Shown: positions 38,701 to 51,900 of the stretch, piece after piece
Layout: each line of letters starts with the position of its first letter
Numbering within the stretch: position 1 is the stretch's first letter
Assembly: GCF_910596095.1 (NCBI RefSeq)
Contig: NC_056548.1
Span: forward strand, 14,042,651-14,106,650
From: Thunnus maccoyii
Taxonomy: Eukaryota > Chordata > Actinopteri > Scombriformes > Scombridae
Length of the DNA stretch: 64,000 nt
Direction: 5' to 3'
Made by a program: the position numbers and the translations under genes
The notes under the pieces: model-generated
Told to the model about the DNA's origin: nothing
Seen by the model: the letters and a program-made list of their open reading frames with translations, nothing else
Database searches by the model: none

Positions 38701-41700
38701 GGCACACACAGACACGTTGTCAGTTAGACAGCAACCTGGGTGTCAGGACTTCCCAAAGAGATATGAGAGAATAACAAGCATGTTTCATCTACACACAATT
38801 ATTGTTTGACTTTCCCGTCATAATTCCTATCTTCTTGTGAGAAATGAGAGAGTTTTCTTGTTGTTTAGGACTCTAAAAAGACACTTGCCCTTGACAGTTT
38901 GAGGGAAAAATCACATATGACATATCAACTGGTGTCATGGTCACACGCAGACAGTGCTTCATTTCAAGCAGACACAAGCCAAAAAGGTTAGGACCGCCCG
39001 GCGCACACTAACAAATGATTACCATACATTAACTAATAAAGAAGGCTTTGACATTTACTTTGTATGTTTTTGGCCCAAGGCGATAAAACTAAATATCGGA
39101 AGTGTGTTTTGAAAATAACATTTTCCTGTTGTGAAGCAAGAATTAAAAGTTTAGCGTATCTCAATTGGTCCATTGTTCTGGTCTGTATATCCAACATGTG
39201 TGAACAGCAGTGACGTAGCAGGTTTCAGAGTTCAAAACTGCTGTTGTTGTCGTCTCCAGCTGAGTGCCATATCTGGAAATGTATAAGAAGACTTTTAAAG
39301 TCTTAAAGAAGTATATTGGAGAACAATTTTCTAGAGAAAAATGCTTAAACGTATTAGACTTTGGAGATGAATTAATGGAAAAATCAGTAAATTAAAACTG
39401 ACTGTCTTCCCACTCTTTGTTTATGTGTATTTCACAACAAACATTTTCAATAATAAAGTGGTAGTACCTATCAAAAATCAAATTTAAATACAATGTTACC
39501 ACTTCAGATTAAATACAAAGATTGCAAGGGGAAAATAAGACAGTAAAGACCAATTTAGAAAGTGTGTGTTTGCACTTTTCCTTCTGTAAGAGGGCTGCAT
39601 GAGGAACAGCCAGGCCAGACCCAGACGCTGGATTGGTCATGCATACATGTACATACAGACACATGGACGTATGAACACACACACCACCAACTCTGCCACT
39701 GGGGTGAGGCTAAATATCTGATATCTGTTTTGTTCTGTTTTCTCTGAATCTGAATGAGCAGATCAAGCAAGGAATAAGATTGCTCCACCGTTCTCTCTCT
39801 CTCTTTTTTTTTTTTTTTTGCAATTTTGCCCACTGCAGTATTAAAATGTGGGGAGGTTTTAAGGTTAGAAATCCAATCAACTGAAAACTATAATATTAAA
39901 GCATTATTCTGCCTGTGAAGCTGCAGTTTTAAGCTAAACGAGGTAGAAATAAACACCAGTGATTGTAAATGGAGCCCTTCAACATGAGAAGCTGATGTCA
40001 GAGTCACAATCTTTTAGTCAGCTTTACCTTATAAATTCTAGGTCAGCTGTAAAACCAGTGGTTTAATTGTACAGTACAAAGCTCAAAAAGTAGCTCAAAA
40101 ACATAAAACCATTCACACAGTCCAGTTTCGGTGTTATTTCATCTTGCTTGTTTACCCACGTAACCCTCATGAGCTCCTATAGAATCAGGATGTATTGTCA
40201 AATCATAAGGTAAAGGAAAACCTATTGTGTTAATTCACAAAGGACTGAAAGTGTTAGTGGCCTGTATTTATCACAGCATAATTATCATTATCCTCGGCAT
40301 TTCCCTATCAACACAAAGCAGCCCCTCATCTCATCGGATGCAGCTGAGAACACAGTGTGTTTACCGTGTTGATGTGCTTTTTAGATTATTTAATCTTGAA
40401 CTTCAAATAATCAAATCATTCAATTACGAATTACAGAGATTCCATATTCCAGTAAATATGAGAGTAATACAAACAATGTTTTATTGCCTCTCATGAAGTA
40501 AGAGGCAATATTTCTGACAAATTGCCAGCAGAGTGGCCTCACATGCTCAATATTTTGTTTTCTTTTGTTTGACAACAACCAGATACTTCGACATTTGTAC
40601 TATTCTATTTATGATTCACATTATTACCGCAATAGTATTAGACCATACTCTCACTTTAATGCTACTATCACATTGTTATAATTGTATTGCACTGTCTTAC
40701 TAGAATATTTACGCTAGCAAGAGGAAACAGGTGTTTGTTATATACTTGAAGACAACAACACAATCAGACATGATTTCTGTGGAGTGGATCTGAGCGAAAG
40801 CTGCACCGTATTTAAAAAAAAAATGCTAGTTTACATGTAAATTCAAGGCTTATTCCAAACACCTCACTGCAATTGTGATCTCATGCTTTCTGGTAAACAG
40901 TGTTAAGTGTGACGGACTTTCCCAGTTGTTTTCACTCACAGGACCAAAGAAACTTATCGGAGCATATCTTGGTTGCAGTGTTGTGGAACAACTTACAGTT
41001 AAAATGCAATTAAAATAATGCTGATACTAAACTATTTCTCATATTTCTGGGGCCCATCAGAAATCCCCTATAGGGACCTTAAAGACCCCATGACTACAAT
41101 AGAAAACACAAGTGTGCGTGTACTAACTTGTTATGTAACAGTTTGGCCCTTTAAAATTACAACTTGTCTGCATAGTAGGAGTTTCGCTTATTTGTCTGTC
41201 TGCTGCCAAGTTTGGTTTTGCATTGAATGTATTGACTTTTATAAATAGCTACGCCAGTTTTGAACTGGAAGTACAGGGTTGCCTGTCTGGCAGAGGGATG
41301 TGTTGTCTTGGCTGAAACTGGTTTATGTGCCTCGCTGTAAACTAGGTCAATGTACATGGTGGGATGTCTTGAGGAAGTTGAGCACAAGTATCCTAATTAA
41401 AGTAAAACGTGTCAGTTGTTACCTGTTTGTACACCTCGTGTGAAAGTTTATATGTCAAAAAGAGAGCTGGGGCAAAACAGGGGAGGGGTGAGGGCTACAA
41501 CCTCGTAAATATGTAAGCTATGTAAACAAAATATGTTGAGTGCGTCGGTTGTTTTTCTCGATTTTTTTTTTTTTTTTTTTACCTTGAGGAACTTCCACTT
41601 GGTGTCCCCTCGCTGCGTCCTGCCAATAATGCAGCAGTCGGTCGTCGTCTTCCTCCATGGTCTCACCCTCCTCTTCGAGACTGCCGTTGCCCGAGTCTGA

Positions 41701-44617
41701 CAGCTGGTCCTCGGAGAAAGACTCCAGGTCCTCCAGTGTGATCATCCCATGTTGGTCGGGCCCGCCGCCGTTACCACCACCACCACCACCACCACCGCCG
41801 CCGCCGCCGCCATTCATTTGGCAGCCACCTCGGTCCATTTCTGTTCGTTAGATTAACAACTACCTATGAGAAATATCTCAAAGGCTTGTTTGCAGTTTAA
41901 AAATAACTAAAATAACTTATGAATCGTCGCGGATATGACGCTTTGTCTAAGTGCGGTGCGTTGCTAGTCCAGATTAGGACAGCCGTTACTTTTTGGTCAA
42001 CAAACCAGGCGCAGCGCAGCTTTCCCCGACGTATTTAGCCATATTTATATTCGCAATGTTATATCTGAGTTAAACGAGCCATATTCCTTCGCTGGGTGTA
42101 CTTTTTGTACGCCAAAAGCCCCCCAAGAAAGTAGTCGTCTCCTTCGACCGTGCAGAGCAGCGTGACGGTTCCCTCGTCGTGGCCCGAGGCGAATACGATG
42201 TTTATAGGAGATGAGGGCGGACCACGTGACGCTGCGGCCTCTCACAAACCCCCCCTTCTTCCTCCTCCTCCTCCTCCTCCTGCTTCTGGCCCAGACCATA
42301 AATACCCGGGACCTCCACCCTTCATTTACCCTCCACCCTCTACGGGGCACAGACGTTTCATCCAGAAGTAACCCCAGATTGGGCAAAATCATGATGGTAA
42401 CAATAAGTAAAGGTGCCCTCTGCAAGTGTATGACGTCGTTACTACTGTCATTTATTTACCTTTTGTTTGTGAAGATTGGGGAGTAAAAAAAACAAAAACA
42501 TTACATTTCAATTTAACTTTATTATCCAAAACAGGACATTCATTTCACCATCAAGTAATCTGTTTATGTTTTTTAAGACTGATTAATTTCCTAGACTTTA
42601 TACTATATAATAATCATAATAATAATACATTTAATTTGTACCACACTTTTCATTCATCATGAAACTCAAAGCATATAAAAAATATTAAAACAGAGAAAAG
42701 CAGCACATCAACACGTTTGAGAAGCTGGATCAAGATGATATTTGGCGTTTGTTGTGTGATAAATAGAGCTGCAGAGACTGTTTGTTGCCAACTATTAAAT
42801 TAATCTCCAACTGTTTTGATACTTGATTAATATTTTTTTTTTTGTAAGAAAAAATGTCCAAATACTCTGATTTCAGCTTCTCAAATGTGAATATTTCCTG
42901 GTGTTTGTAGTCTTCTATGACAGTAAACTGAATTTATTTTGTGGACAAAACAAGACATTTTAGGACATCAAACAGTGATTGACATTTTCTGCCATTTTAT
43001 AGACCAAACAACTAATTGATTAATCGAGAGAATAATCAACATATTAATCGACAATGAAAATAATCGTTAGTTGCAGCCCTAGTGATAAATAACAAATAAT
43101 TTTCAATTTTTGAACAAATTATCTATTGGAAAGTCATTTTCTGTCAATCAACTAATTGTTTTAACACTAGAAACTATATTCCTGATCGATTATTCATATC
43201 TTGTTGTATTTTATTCAAATGTTCTAAATTTCATTTTATTCTATTTTTTCTTTATTTTGCTTTTTGTTGTGTTTTTTTAATGGTTGTTCTTATGCATTTC
43301 TGTGTATTTTATGTAAAGCAATTGTCTCTGTGTTTGAAAGGTGCTATAAAAATAAACTTGCCTTGCCTTGTTCACTGTTGTATATTAGCATTTTGAAGTG
43401 GGTCTATTCATTCATTTTGTGATGTTTTACACTATTAACATCAAAAATTGTCTGCACAATTATTACTTCCAACACCTGTCAGTGTCTACCTACGGAGTAA
43501 TAAAACGCTGCAGTTACATTGAAACATTTAGCTTATTAATGTGTTTCACACTGGTTGCAATACTGACACCTGGTTTGCATGTACATGTGATTATTTACAT
43601 CTAGACCCTTTAAGATATTGATGAATGCTTTGACAACAGGACACCTCAGTGGTAGAGGGCAGCAGGGAGCGAGTCAAGAGTGTGTGCGTGCGTGCGTGTG
43701 TGTGTGTGTGTGTGTGTCTGCGTGACATGTCTTTGTAACTGTGTTATGAGAGGGATTAACAGACCCACTACACAGTAAGCTAAAAAAAAAGAATAATCAT
43801 GCATTTTAAATAATTATCTCTAGTCTACAATTGCTTTTGCACATCTCTCTCTTCATGTTTTATCATTTTTTAATATTTTTGTCTTTTAATGTGGATGATG
43901 GTAAACAAAACAAAAAAAATTCCCAGCCCAGTATAATAAACAAAACTGAACTTGTGCGCTGTGGGATAGACAAGGCAGGATTTCCTCTGATCTGTGTCAC
44001 TGCGACAGCCAACCACCATGTTGCACCCTTCAACACGCACGTAGAGAGGACATTATATAATCCTCTACAGTCCGTGGGGGAGCCTCCATGTAAATACACA
44101 CATACACTGAGGCGCACACACACTCTACGGGGAGAAAGACTTAATAGGCCCCCTGCCTCAGGACCTACACCATTGCTGGATTTGACTTTTCCATTATGTG
44201 TATTCTCTAGAAATTTTTGATTTACAACAGAATAGGTCTGGGCAATATATCGATATTATATCAATATCATAATATTAGACTAGATATCTAGTAAAATGAT
44301 GTAATTTTCTGAATTTAACAGACTGTTCTAGTTGTTCTATTGTTTGACTTTACCTATTTAGTCATTTTATCCACATTACTGATGATTATTTATCAAAAAT
44401 CTCATTGTGAAAGCACCAATAGTCATCCCTGCAATATTGTCAGAATGTTGATATAGAGGTATTTGGTCAAAAATATTGTGATAATTAATTTTGTGCATAT
44501 CGCCCAGCCCTATAACAGAACCTCTGCGGCAACAGTGATAAAGCACATTGGAATTTCCACTCTTCATTTGAGTAGAGTAACCTGCTTACAAGTGTCAGTG
44601 ATGGCAAGACAAGCTTT

Positions 44618-44680
<63 letters not shown>

Positions 44681-47600
44681 CAGTAAGTCCATCACATTGT
44701 TGACAAGCAGGAGTGAGAGTTCAGCTTAGTGTAGGTTTTGTTATTAATAGCTGCCTACAGACCAGCTTTTTCTCTGATTTCCCCACGTCACTTAGCTCCA
44801 TGCCCCTCAACCAATCAGCTGTTGGCTCCCACTGAGCGTGCTCTGTGAGGCTGCCGTTGACTATGTTGTCATTTGGCGCACGTCCTCTCCTCTCCTCTCC
44901 TCTCCTCTCCTCTCCTCTCCTCTCCTCTTCTCTCCTCTCCTCTTTTAATAACCATACTGCCTTAAGGAATAATCCAAGTCTTACCATGATGTGCCTTAAA
45001 TTATAGGCACTACATTAAGCATATTTAACGAGAATATGTCATCATTTTAATTATGATACATTACTAATGGTTCTGCAAAAATGTCAGCGTCTATCCCTGT
45101 GGAATTGTTTGTATTAGTGTTGTAGAAAGTGATTTTTCCATCTGCCTTTTACTCCCACCACCACCTCCTCCTTCCTTCTGCCATTGCCTGAAACTTAAAT
45201 CTGCAGTCTGGGAACTTTTGTCTCCCCCTTCTGGCAGTGAGAGTAATAACACAAACACTGTCGATGTGTACTACTACTATGATATCATCGCTGCAGACCC
45301 CTGACGATTTTTACGTGAGCCGGTCCTTACCCTGGTGACGCAACACGGAGAGATTTCTGTCTCTGTCTTCTCACTCACTTTATAAAATATTTGTTAACAT
45401 TTACATTAAATTAATGTTATTTGTTACATGATTATGCTTGTCGTAGCACTCAGACACATACATTCAAATCGGTAAAGACACTATATAGGACTCTAATAGT
45501 TTGCAAAGTTGATCTTTAACTGAAAACTAATATCAACCCAAACACTTGCAATTTTGAAAATGGCACAGAATAACAGTAATCGCAAAAGCCAAAGGTGTTT
45601 TCTTTCCACGTCATGCTTTTAAGCCTATAAGTACTAGTACAACAAACAAACTAGTAAACAAAGTGTTAGCACTAACTGCCATGTTAGGTGAAGAATAAAT
45701 TCATCTCATGATAACGTGATAAAAGTCTTCGACACATGCAAATCAGAGTCTAAAAATCTGCAGTTGCTCTTGAACTGAAGTTAAAGCAGAGCACCAGTTT
45801 TCATTTCACTTCACATTCCAACCAGACAAAAACATCGACCTCACTAATCTGGTTCTGTGTAATCTCATAATCTGGACCTGACTGCTGCGTACGCATTCCC
45901 TCATTGAGCTCCCACCTGTCAATTAACTAGAGAGATGTTGCCTTGTGGCCAGCTTGTGGCCCTTTCGCTCAATGCTGTCTGCTTCTCTGACACGCACGCG
46001 AGCTCACAGACGTGTGTGTGTGCGCATATACACCTACTGCAAAATACTTCATATTACCATATCAATCATTTGCTTGTTCTGAAGCCTCTCCGTGTCATTT
46101 TTGTGAAAGTACAAGCTCATTTCTGCTAACTCACAAAGAGACTGACAAGATAAACGTTTAACGCTCACTTTAAATAAGTTGAGAAAACAAAATAGTTCGA
46201 TAAAAATGTCAAACCTACGTTTCTTCTCTTGGATTGTTGCCACTAGTAGAGCAAACAACTAAACTTGACCTGTGGTATTGTTAACTGTTGGTTAGATTAA
46301 TTAGGTGAGGTTCATTTTAAATGGCCCATAGGTGTGATTCAGAGCAAAAACAGTCCTGCGTTAAAACAAGACGATGTTAGGCTGAAGCCCCCCGCGACCC
46401 TGAAAAAGATAAGCAGGTATAGATAATGGATGACTATAAACTTGTGCAGTTGGCATGGTAACATGCTAACTATGTCGGCTTTTACTTCAAACCTTCAAAC
46501 CGAAACTCGGTAATTACTTTTGGGCGTATCCTGTCGTTAACTGAAGTTGTTGGACATGAACATTTTGGTGATGGTGCTACTGTAGATGAAATCTCCAAAA
46601 TAATTAAGAGTCATTTCCTGGAGACCGTGACTGTTTGCAAATTTCCTGGCAATCTAGTCACATCTGGACCAAAACGTTGGATTAATGGAACAATGAACCA
46701 ACTTGAATCCAAACTGCTAGTTAATCTGAAATGGAAGTGATTCAAGATATCTGAGAAATAGGATGAGCATGTAAATTTTGACATTAAACCTTCATTAAAC
46801 CTAAAAGTGTTCATTATGATGATCCAAAATCATCATAATTTTCAGCAGCTTCTTTAAATTCTGCTCATTAGGTCATTTATCACTCTGATCAGTGATGAAG
46901 AGGTTGTGGAATATGTTGGCTTTTAGCAGCAGAAAATACAGTACAATGTTTGTTAATGTGAACTTAGATAATGGGGTTGTTTTTGTAACATGGCAGCGTG
47001 AGGTTCATGTGCTCGTTACGCAGCTCAAGGCTGTTGACAGATATCATTCTTTCCCTCCTGACCTATCCATCTCAAACATAATGAGGGTAACCACTATTAA
47101 CTGTGAAAGAAATTCAGCTGCTATCATAAACAGCTCATTTGAATGCATATAGATGTGTTTTTTAGCTGCTGGCCAGACAAAGTAACACATTGTAAGGCAT
47201 CACTTTAGGTTCTAGTGAGTTGTTATGACCATTATTTTCAACACTTCATAGATGTAATGATTGATCAATTACAAAATTGTAGTTTATTTACAACTTTTGC
47301 TCGATTGCTGCCTTTTAAAACAATATAAATTAAATATACTATAAACTACAGGGTAAAATAAAGAATGAAAATACAATAAAAAAACAATGGCACCTATAAA
47401 GAAGTACACATGAACAGTACATGCTCTATATGTATACACACACACACAATATTGTACATTTCCTATTGTGTATTTATGCATGCACATTATTCATCACAGC
47501 ACTTGTATCTTCTGATATCTATCTAGATATTTTTACTATTAGTTTGTTTGTAATACATGATTTTTCAGCTGCCACAATAACAGATAAATAAATTGTAGAA

Positions 47601-48913
47601 AATGATTTTGAAAAAAGTTTTTTCTGTCGCATATTCTAAAAACCAAAATAAAAAATGTCCAATATTTTTGGATAATGATAATGCATCATTTCAGTAAAGA
47701 AGAGTTTGCTAAAAGTTATTCAGACATGTTTTTCCTCAATTTCTCCATAAATCTGTTTTGGAAATCACCTGTGAAGTGATCTGTTTTCAGGTTTGAACCA
47801 TATCATATGTGATGAAGCACAATCCTGACCAGATGGACTGGCTTCCTTGTACTCGCGTGTAAGAACGTTTAAAGATAGGTGATATAGCTGTTGATGTTTT
47901 CTGAAAGGTCAGGGGAATTAAGGGTTGTTATTTAACCCTTTGCTTTTGTCTTCATAAGCTCTATAAATGATGCTCGCATTTCCAGCAGCCTGAGCTTTAG
48001 AAGAAATGGGCCGATTCTGTTCAATTTAATTACTGTCACGTGTTGTTCCAGTAAAACCATTAGTGTAAGGGTTGTTATATGATATAAAATATGAGTCATG
48101 ACTCTTGGCTTCAAGGTGATTCGTGGGTAGATGGAATAGTGGCTGTGAGAGACTATTTACTCAAATAAAAAAATAATATGTGTTAAAGTATTTTTTTTAA
48201 AAATATATCTATATATATATATGTAAATATATAATATCTAAAATCTTTTAAAATATGTGTGTATGTTAAAGTATACTTTGCTCTCTGTTCTGTTTTACTA
48301 AATTATTATTATGTGTTTTGTGTGTATTTTATATATTGTGTATACACTATTTTAAAATATATGTGTACATGTTAAACTATACTATAAATGTAGTAGTGCC
48401 TATATTATTATTTAACTAAATAAAAAGTAGATACAACTATCAATGTGAAAATCATGAGATTTGTGTGAATGTAGGCTAATGTCATGCAGCCTACTTTTCA
48501 CATTATAGTACAATTAAGCTTTTTTTTCACTCCATGACACAATACCATTTGCAAAGCAAAACAACAAAATTGCTTGTCATCGGTTATAAAATCTCATTTT
48601 TTTTTATTATCAATTGATTCCAAAGGGCAGCCCACTTCCTCTTTCAGAGCAGCCTTTTTTTATTCTGGTCTGTTTCTAGAGCAGCAGTTCCACAAAGCTG
48701 AAATTGAAATTGAAATGTCCCATTATCTGCGGTCGTGAGGATGAATAGATATTGTTAAAATTGTCTGTTTGACAAATTGCTTCCATCTCTCCTCCCATTA
48801 TGAGGAAATGAGGATGGGAAGAAGGAAAAAAATAACGTTATTATGTGTCTCTTGTTGCACAGGGCTGTGCAAGCCTAACACCTGTGTATCTGAAAGTGGT
48901 CACAGAGTGCATG

Positions 48914-48954
<41 letters not shown>

Positions 48955-51900
48955 CTTTGTGTCAGCAGGGGCTAGCTAGTCAGTCGAATGCATTACCCCT
49001 TAACACAGGAAATGGCCTATTATTTATGACCTATATTTCTCTTTGTTATCTTCCTGCCAGGTGCTTGACAAGTTCATGTCTCGTCTGGTCCAGAACCGGG
49101 TGATGGCACAGAAAGACCTGCGGACTCTCACCAAATACCAGCTCATCCTCGCCCGGGATCAGTTTCGCAAGAACCCCCCGCCATACCTCAAGGCACGAAC
49201 TCTGCAGGAATCATTGTGTGCTACTGTGTGATATACTGTACTCTATTTTTATATGATCACCCTCCAGATTCACTGGCGCGCCTTAGATGTGCCCAACGCT
49301 GTAGAAGATAATCAATCACACAAGATATCTAGACTGTTTTAAAAAACAACCCATCTTTTCTCTTTTTAGAGAACTGTTTGGTAGTTTAATAGATATTGAT
49401 GGATTTTCTTGCTGGGTTTAGATATCATGGCTACCTTGTAATCAATTTCTTACCAGTTGTCTCACAATGGTCTTATGGACTCACATGCCCTCTCTACAGG
49501 GTCCACAGCAGGGAATGCTGGAGGGCGACTTTGCCCTTTGCATCAGCCTGTACCACGGCTACGAGCTGCTGATGCAGATGGGGCTCAGATCGCTCTTCTT
49601 TTACATCCAGGGAATCATGGACGGATCTAAAGGTCAGTCACCCCACCTCCGGGTTTTTAGGCTATTTATCCGTACAAACAGCTGGGCTGAAGCAGAGGAT
49701 TTTTCTTCCTCATATATCTCATCTCATCAAACCCTTTCACGTTCTTAATCCTTTGTACACTTGCTGTATGCACACAAAACAATGTACTTTATATGATTTG
49801 TAAAACACATGTTTGATGTGAACGCTCTTCCTCCTTTGTGTGGTTCAGAGATGACCAGAGCCAGGAACGAGCTGCAGAGGACTCCCACCTTCATAGACCT
49901 TTACCAAGAGATGGAGGCAATGTTTGTGAAACCATCTGCTGGTACCTGAGCACTTCTTCATATCATATCTGGATACCATTTCTCTGCAACTCAGAGAAAA
50001 AATGCCTGCCCAGTTGTTTCCAAATATAGCAGATAACACATTCCCAGCCTCTGTTGAAATAACCTCCTCTATGATTGACACTCCTAGGTCCAGATGAGCC
50101 GTTCATTTACAGTCACCCCAAACTGGAGAAACTGGAGGAGGTGGTTCTGCAGCACTTCAGACTGTGGGCTGAGAGCTCAGCAGACAATAACGGTGATTTA
50201 CTTATTATAGCGGTGCTATGCTGTGACTCATACATTCAGTGAGTTCAAGCTGAAATCTATAATTCTCCTGATGCTCCAACTGCTTTAAAGAGACATCATC
50301 TAGCAGGGTGTTAACAGTTGTTTATCCTTGTTGCTATGGAGTTTTATCTTATGTAAGGCTACTCTAAGGTTCCTGGTAATTTAATAGTGACACCGTGTTC
50401 AAACAGTGTTTCAAATCCATCCTCCTGAAAGCAAAAGTATCCAAAATAAAGCAGTTGCAGCATAATTGGTCCTGTGCCCGTAGCTAATAATCTCAAGGTA
50501 GAATTTGATGAGGGTATTTTTATACTTAGGATATAAGATTTAGAGAGGATCACAGAACAAAGCATTCCAGCATCTGAATCAAACAGACATACTGTGTGTT
50601 TAAGCGCCGTGAGAAATCGGCTCATGGTTACTGAAGGAATATTTAATGTGTTGTTTTTGTCTCTTCTCTCTCTCTAATTCATTTCCAGGTTCGCATCCTC
50701 AGGAAGTAAGCACGCGTGTGATGATCTTTTCATCATTCCGCGAGAGCGTGCAAGAGATCGCAGCCATGTTGAACCGCCACGCTCCGCTGATCAGAGTCAT
50801 GACCTTTATGGGGCAAGCATCAGCAGGGAAGGGAGTCAAAGGTTTTACCCAAAAAGAACAGCTGGAGGTAGAGACTATGTGCCTTTTTTAAGACATCTTT
50901 ACAATAATGTGGCTTGTATTGAAAGAGATATCAAAACATATTACCTAAATTTATATTTTGACATTTTGGACAAAGTGAGTATCAACTATACCACAATATT
51001 GCCAAGCAATAAACTTAGAGTGGAGAGTATCTGATTAATTCCTGCTTCAATGAAATACATAATTTATGTGAAGAAAGTTGAGGACAAAGTCTCAAAAGCC
51101 CAGAAAAACAGTAAGAGTTGGAAATAACAGCGCTGTCAGTGATAGGATGATGTAAAAAACAAAACAAAAACACAAGACATATTTGTTTTAGCAAAACTGT
51201 CACAATCCTTTTATAGCGTGAAAGATTTGTATTTAAAACTTTCTTGTTTTCTCCTTTTTGGGGCTACGTTCAATGTTCAAGTTGTCAGGTCTCATTTAAA
51301 CCTCATGTAGTGATACTATAGAAGTGTGCTGTGTAAAACAAACAAAACAAATGTCTGTGATGGATGCTTCATTGATTTTATTGCTGGTTGCCTAGCATTG
51401 TAATTTCTCTCTGCAGACTGTCCTTGCCATTTCCTCTAAATAAATAATGCACGTATGGTAGAGTACATGTAAATGTACATTTTGTCCTATGGGTAGCTGT
51501 ACACACATCATTTACTATAAATATACCAGACTTAAATCTGCTCCAAAGGGGCATTTACTTAGAACATGTACACAAAAACTTCCACCTGTATTGAGCAGAG
51601 TATGTACATACTGCTACATCAACTGGATATATGTCTGGCCAGACACATGGATGACAACATAGGATGGACAGATTCAAATGCTTCTGCTATTTATAGCTTT
51701 GTGTCTGCGGTTCTCTTTCGTTTTAGGTGGTGCACAAGTTCCGACAGGGAGGCTTCAACACGTTGGTGTCGACCTGTGTCGGGGAGGAGGGGCTGGATAT
51801 CGGAGAAGTGGACCTCATCGTTTGCTTCGATGCACAGAAGAATCCCATCCGTCTAGTGCAGCGAATGGGACGTACTGGGCGTAAACGGCAGGGACGCATC

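Larger units (their letters stand above)
27179..49060 (+). other. fancm intron 4, 21.9 kb, hosting an antisense gene
   Basis: The donor at 27179 (CAG|GTAGGC) and the acceptor ending at 49060 (TTCCTGCCAG) join ARYLQ to [11 protein letters not shown]. This reproduces the human continuity YIQ-ILESFARSLIQ without loss, so nothing coding for fancm is missing between them. The intron holds the SOUL-family gene (31438-41838, minus), two complete and several partial repeats, and microsatellites. 27179-31437 contains no gene I can support; its right part may be the 3' UTR of the SOUL gene. 43082-49060 contains repeats only. Confidence 0.85.

Noticed and set aside
41657..41851. Plus-strand Pro-rich frame
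   Set aside because: Antisense shadow of the poly-glycine first exon of the SOUL-family gene.
42045..42425. Minus-strand 126-codon Arg-rich frame
   Set aside because: Its Arg run is just the reverse reading of a CCTCCT repeat in the CpG-rich promoter region. No homology and no splice context.
43831..44220. 129-codon plus-strand frame
   Set aside because: Low similarity to anything known, no splice signals, ends next to a MITE; composition is that of intron DNA.
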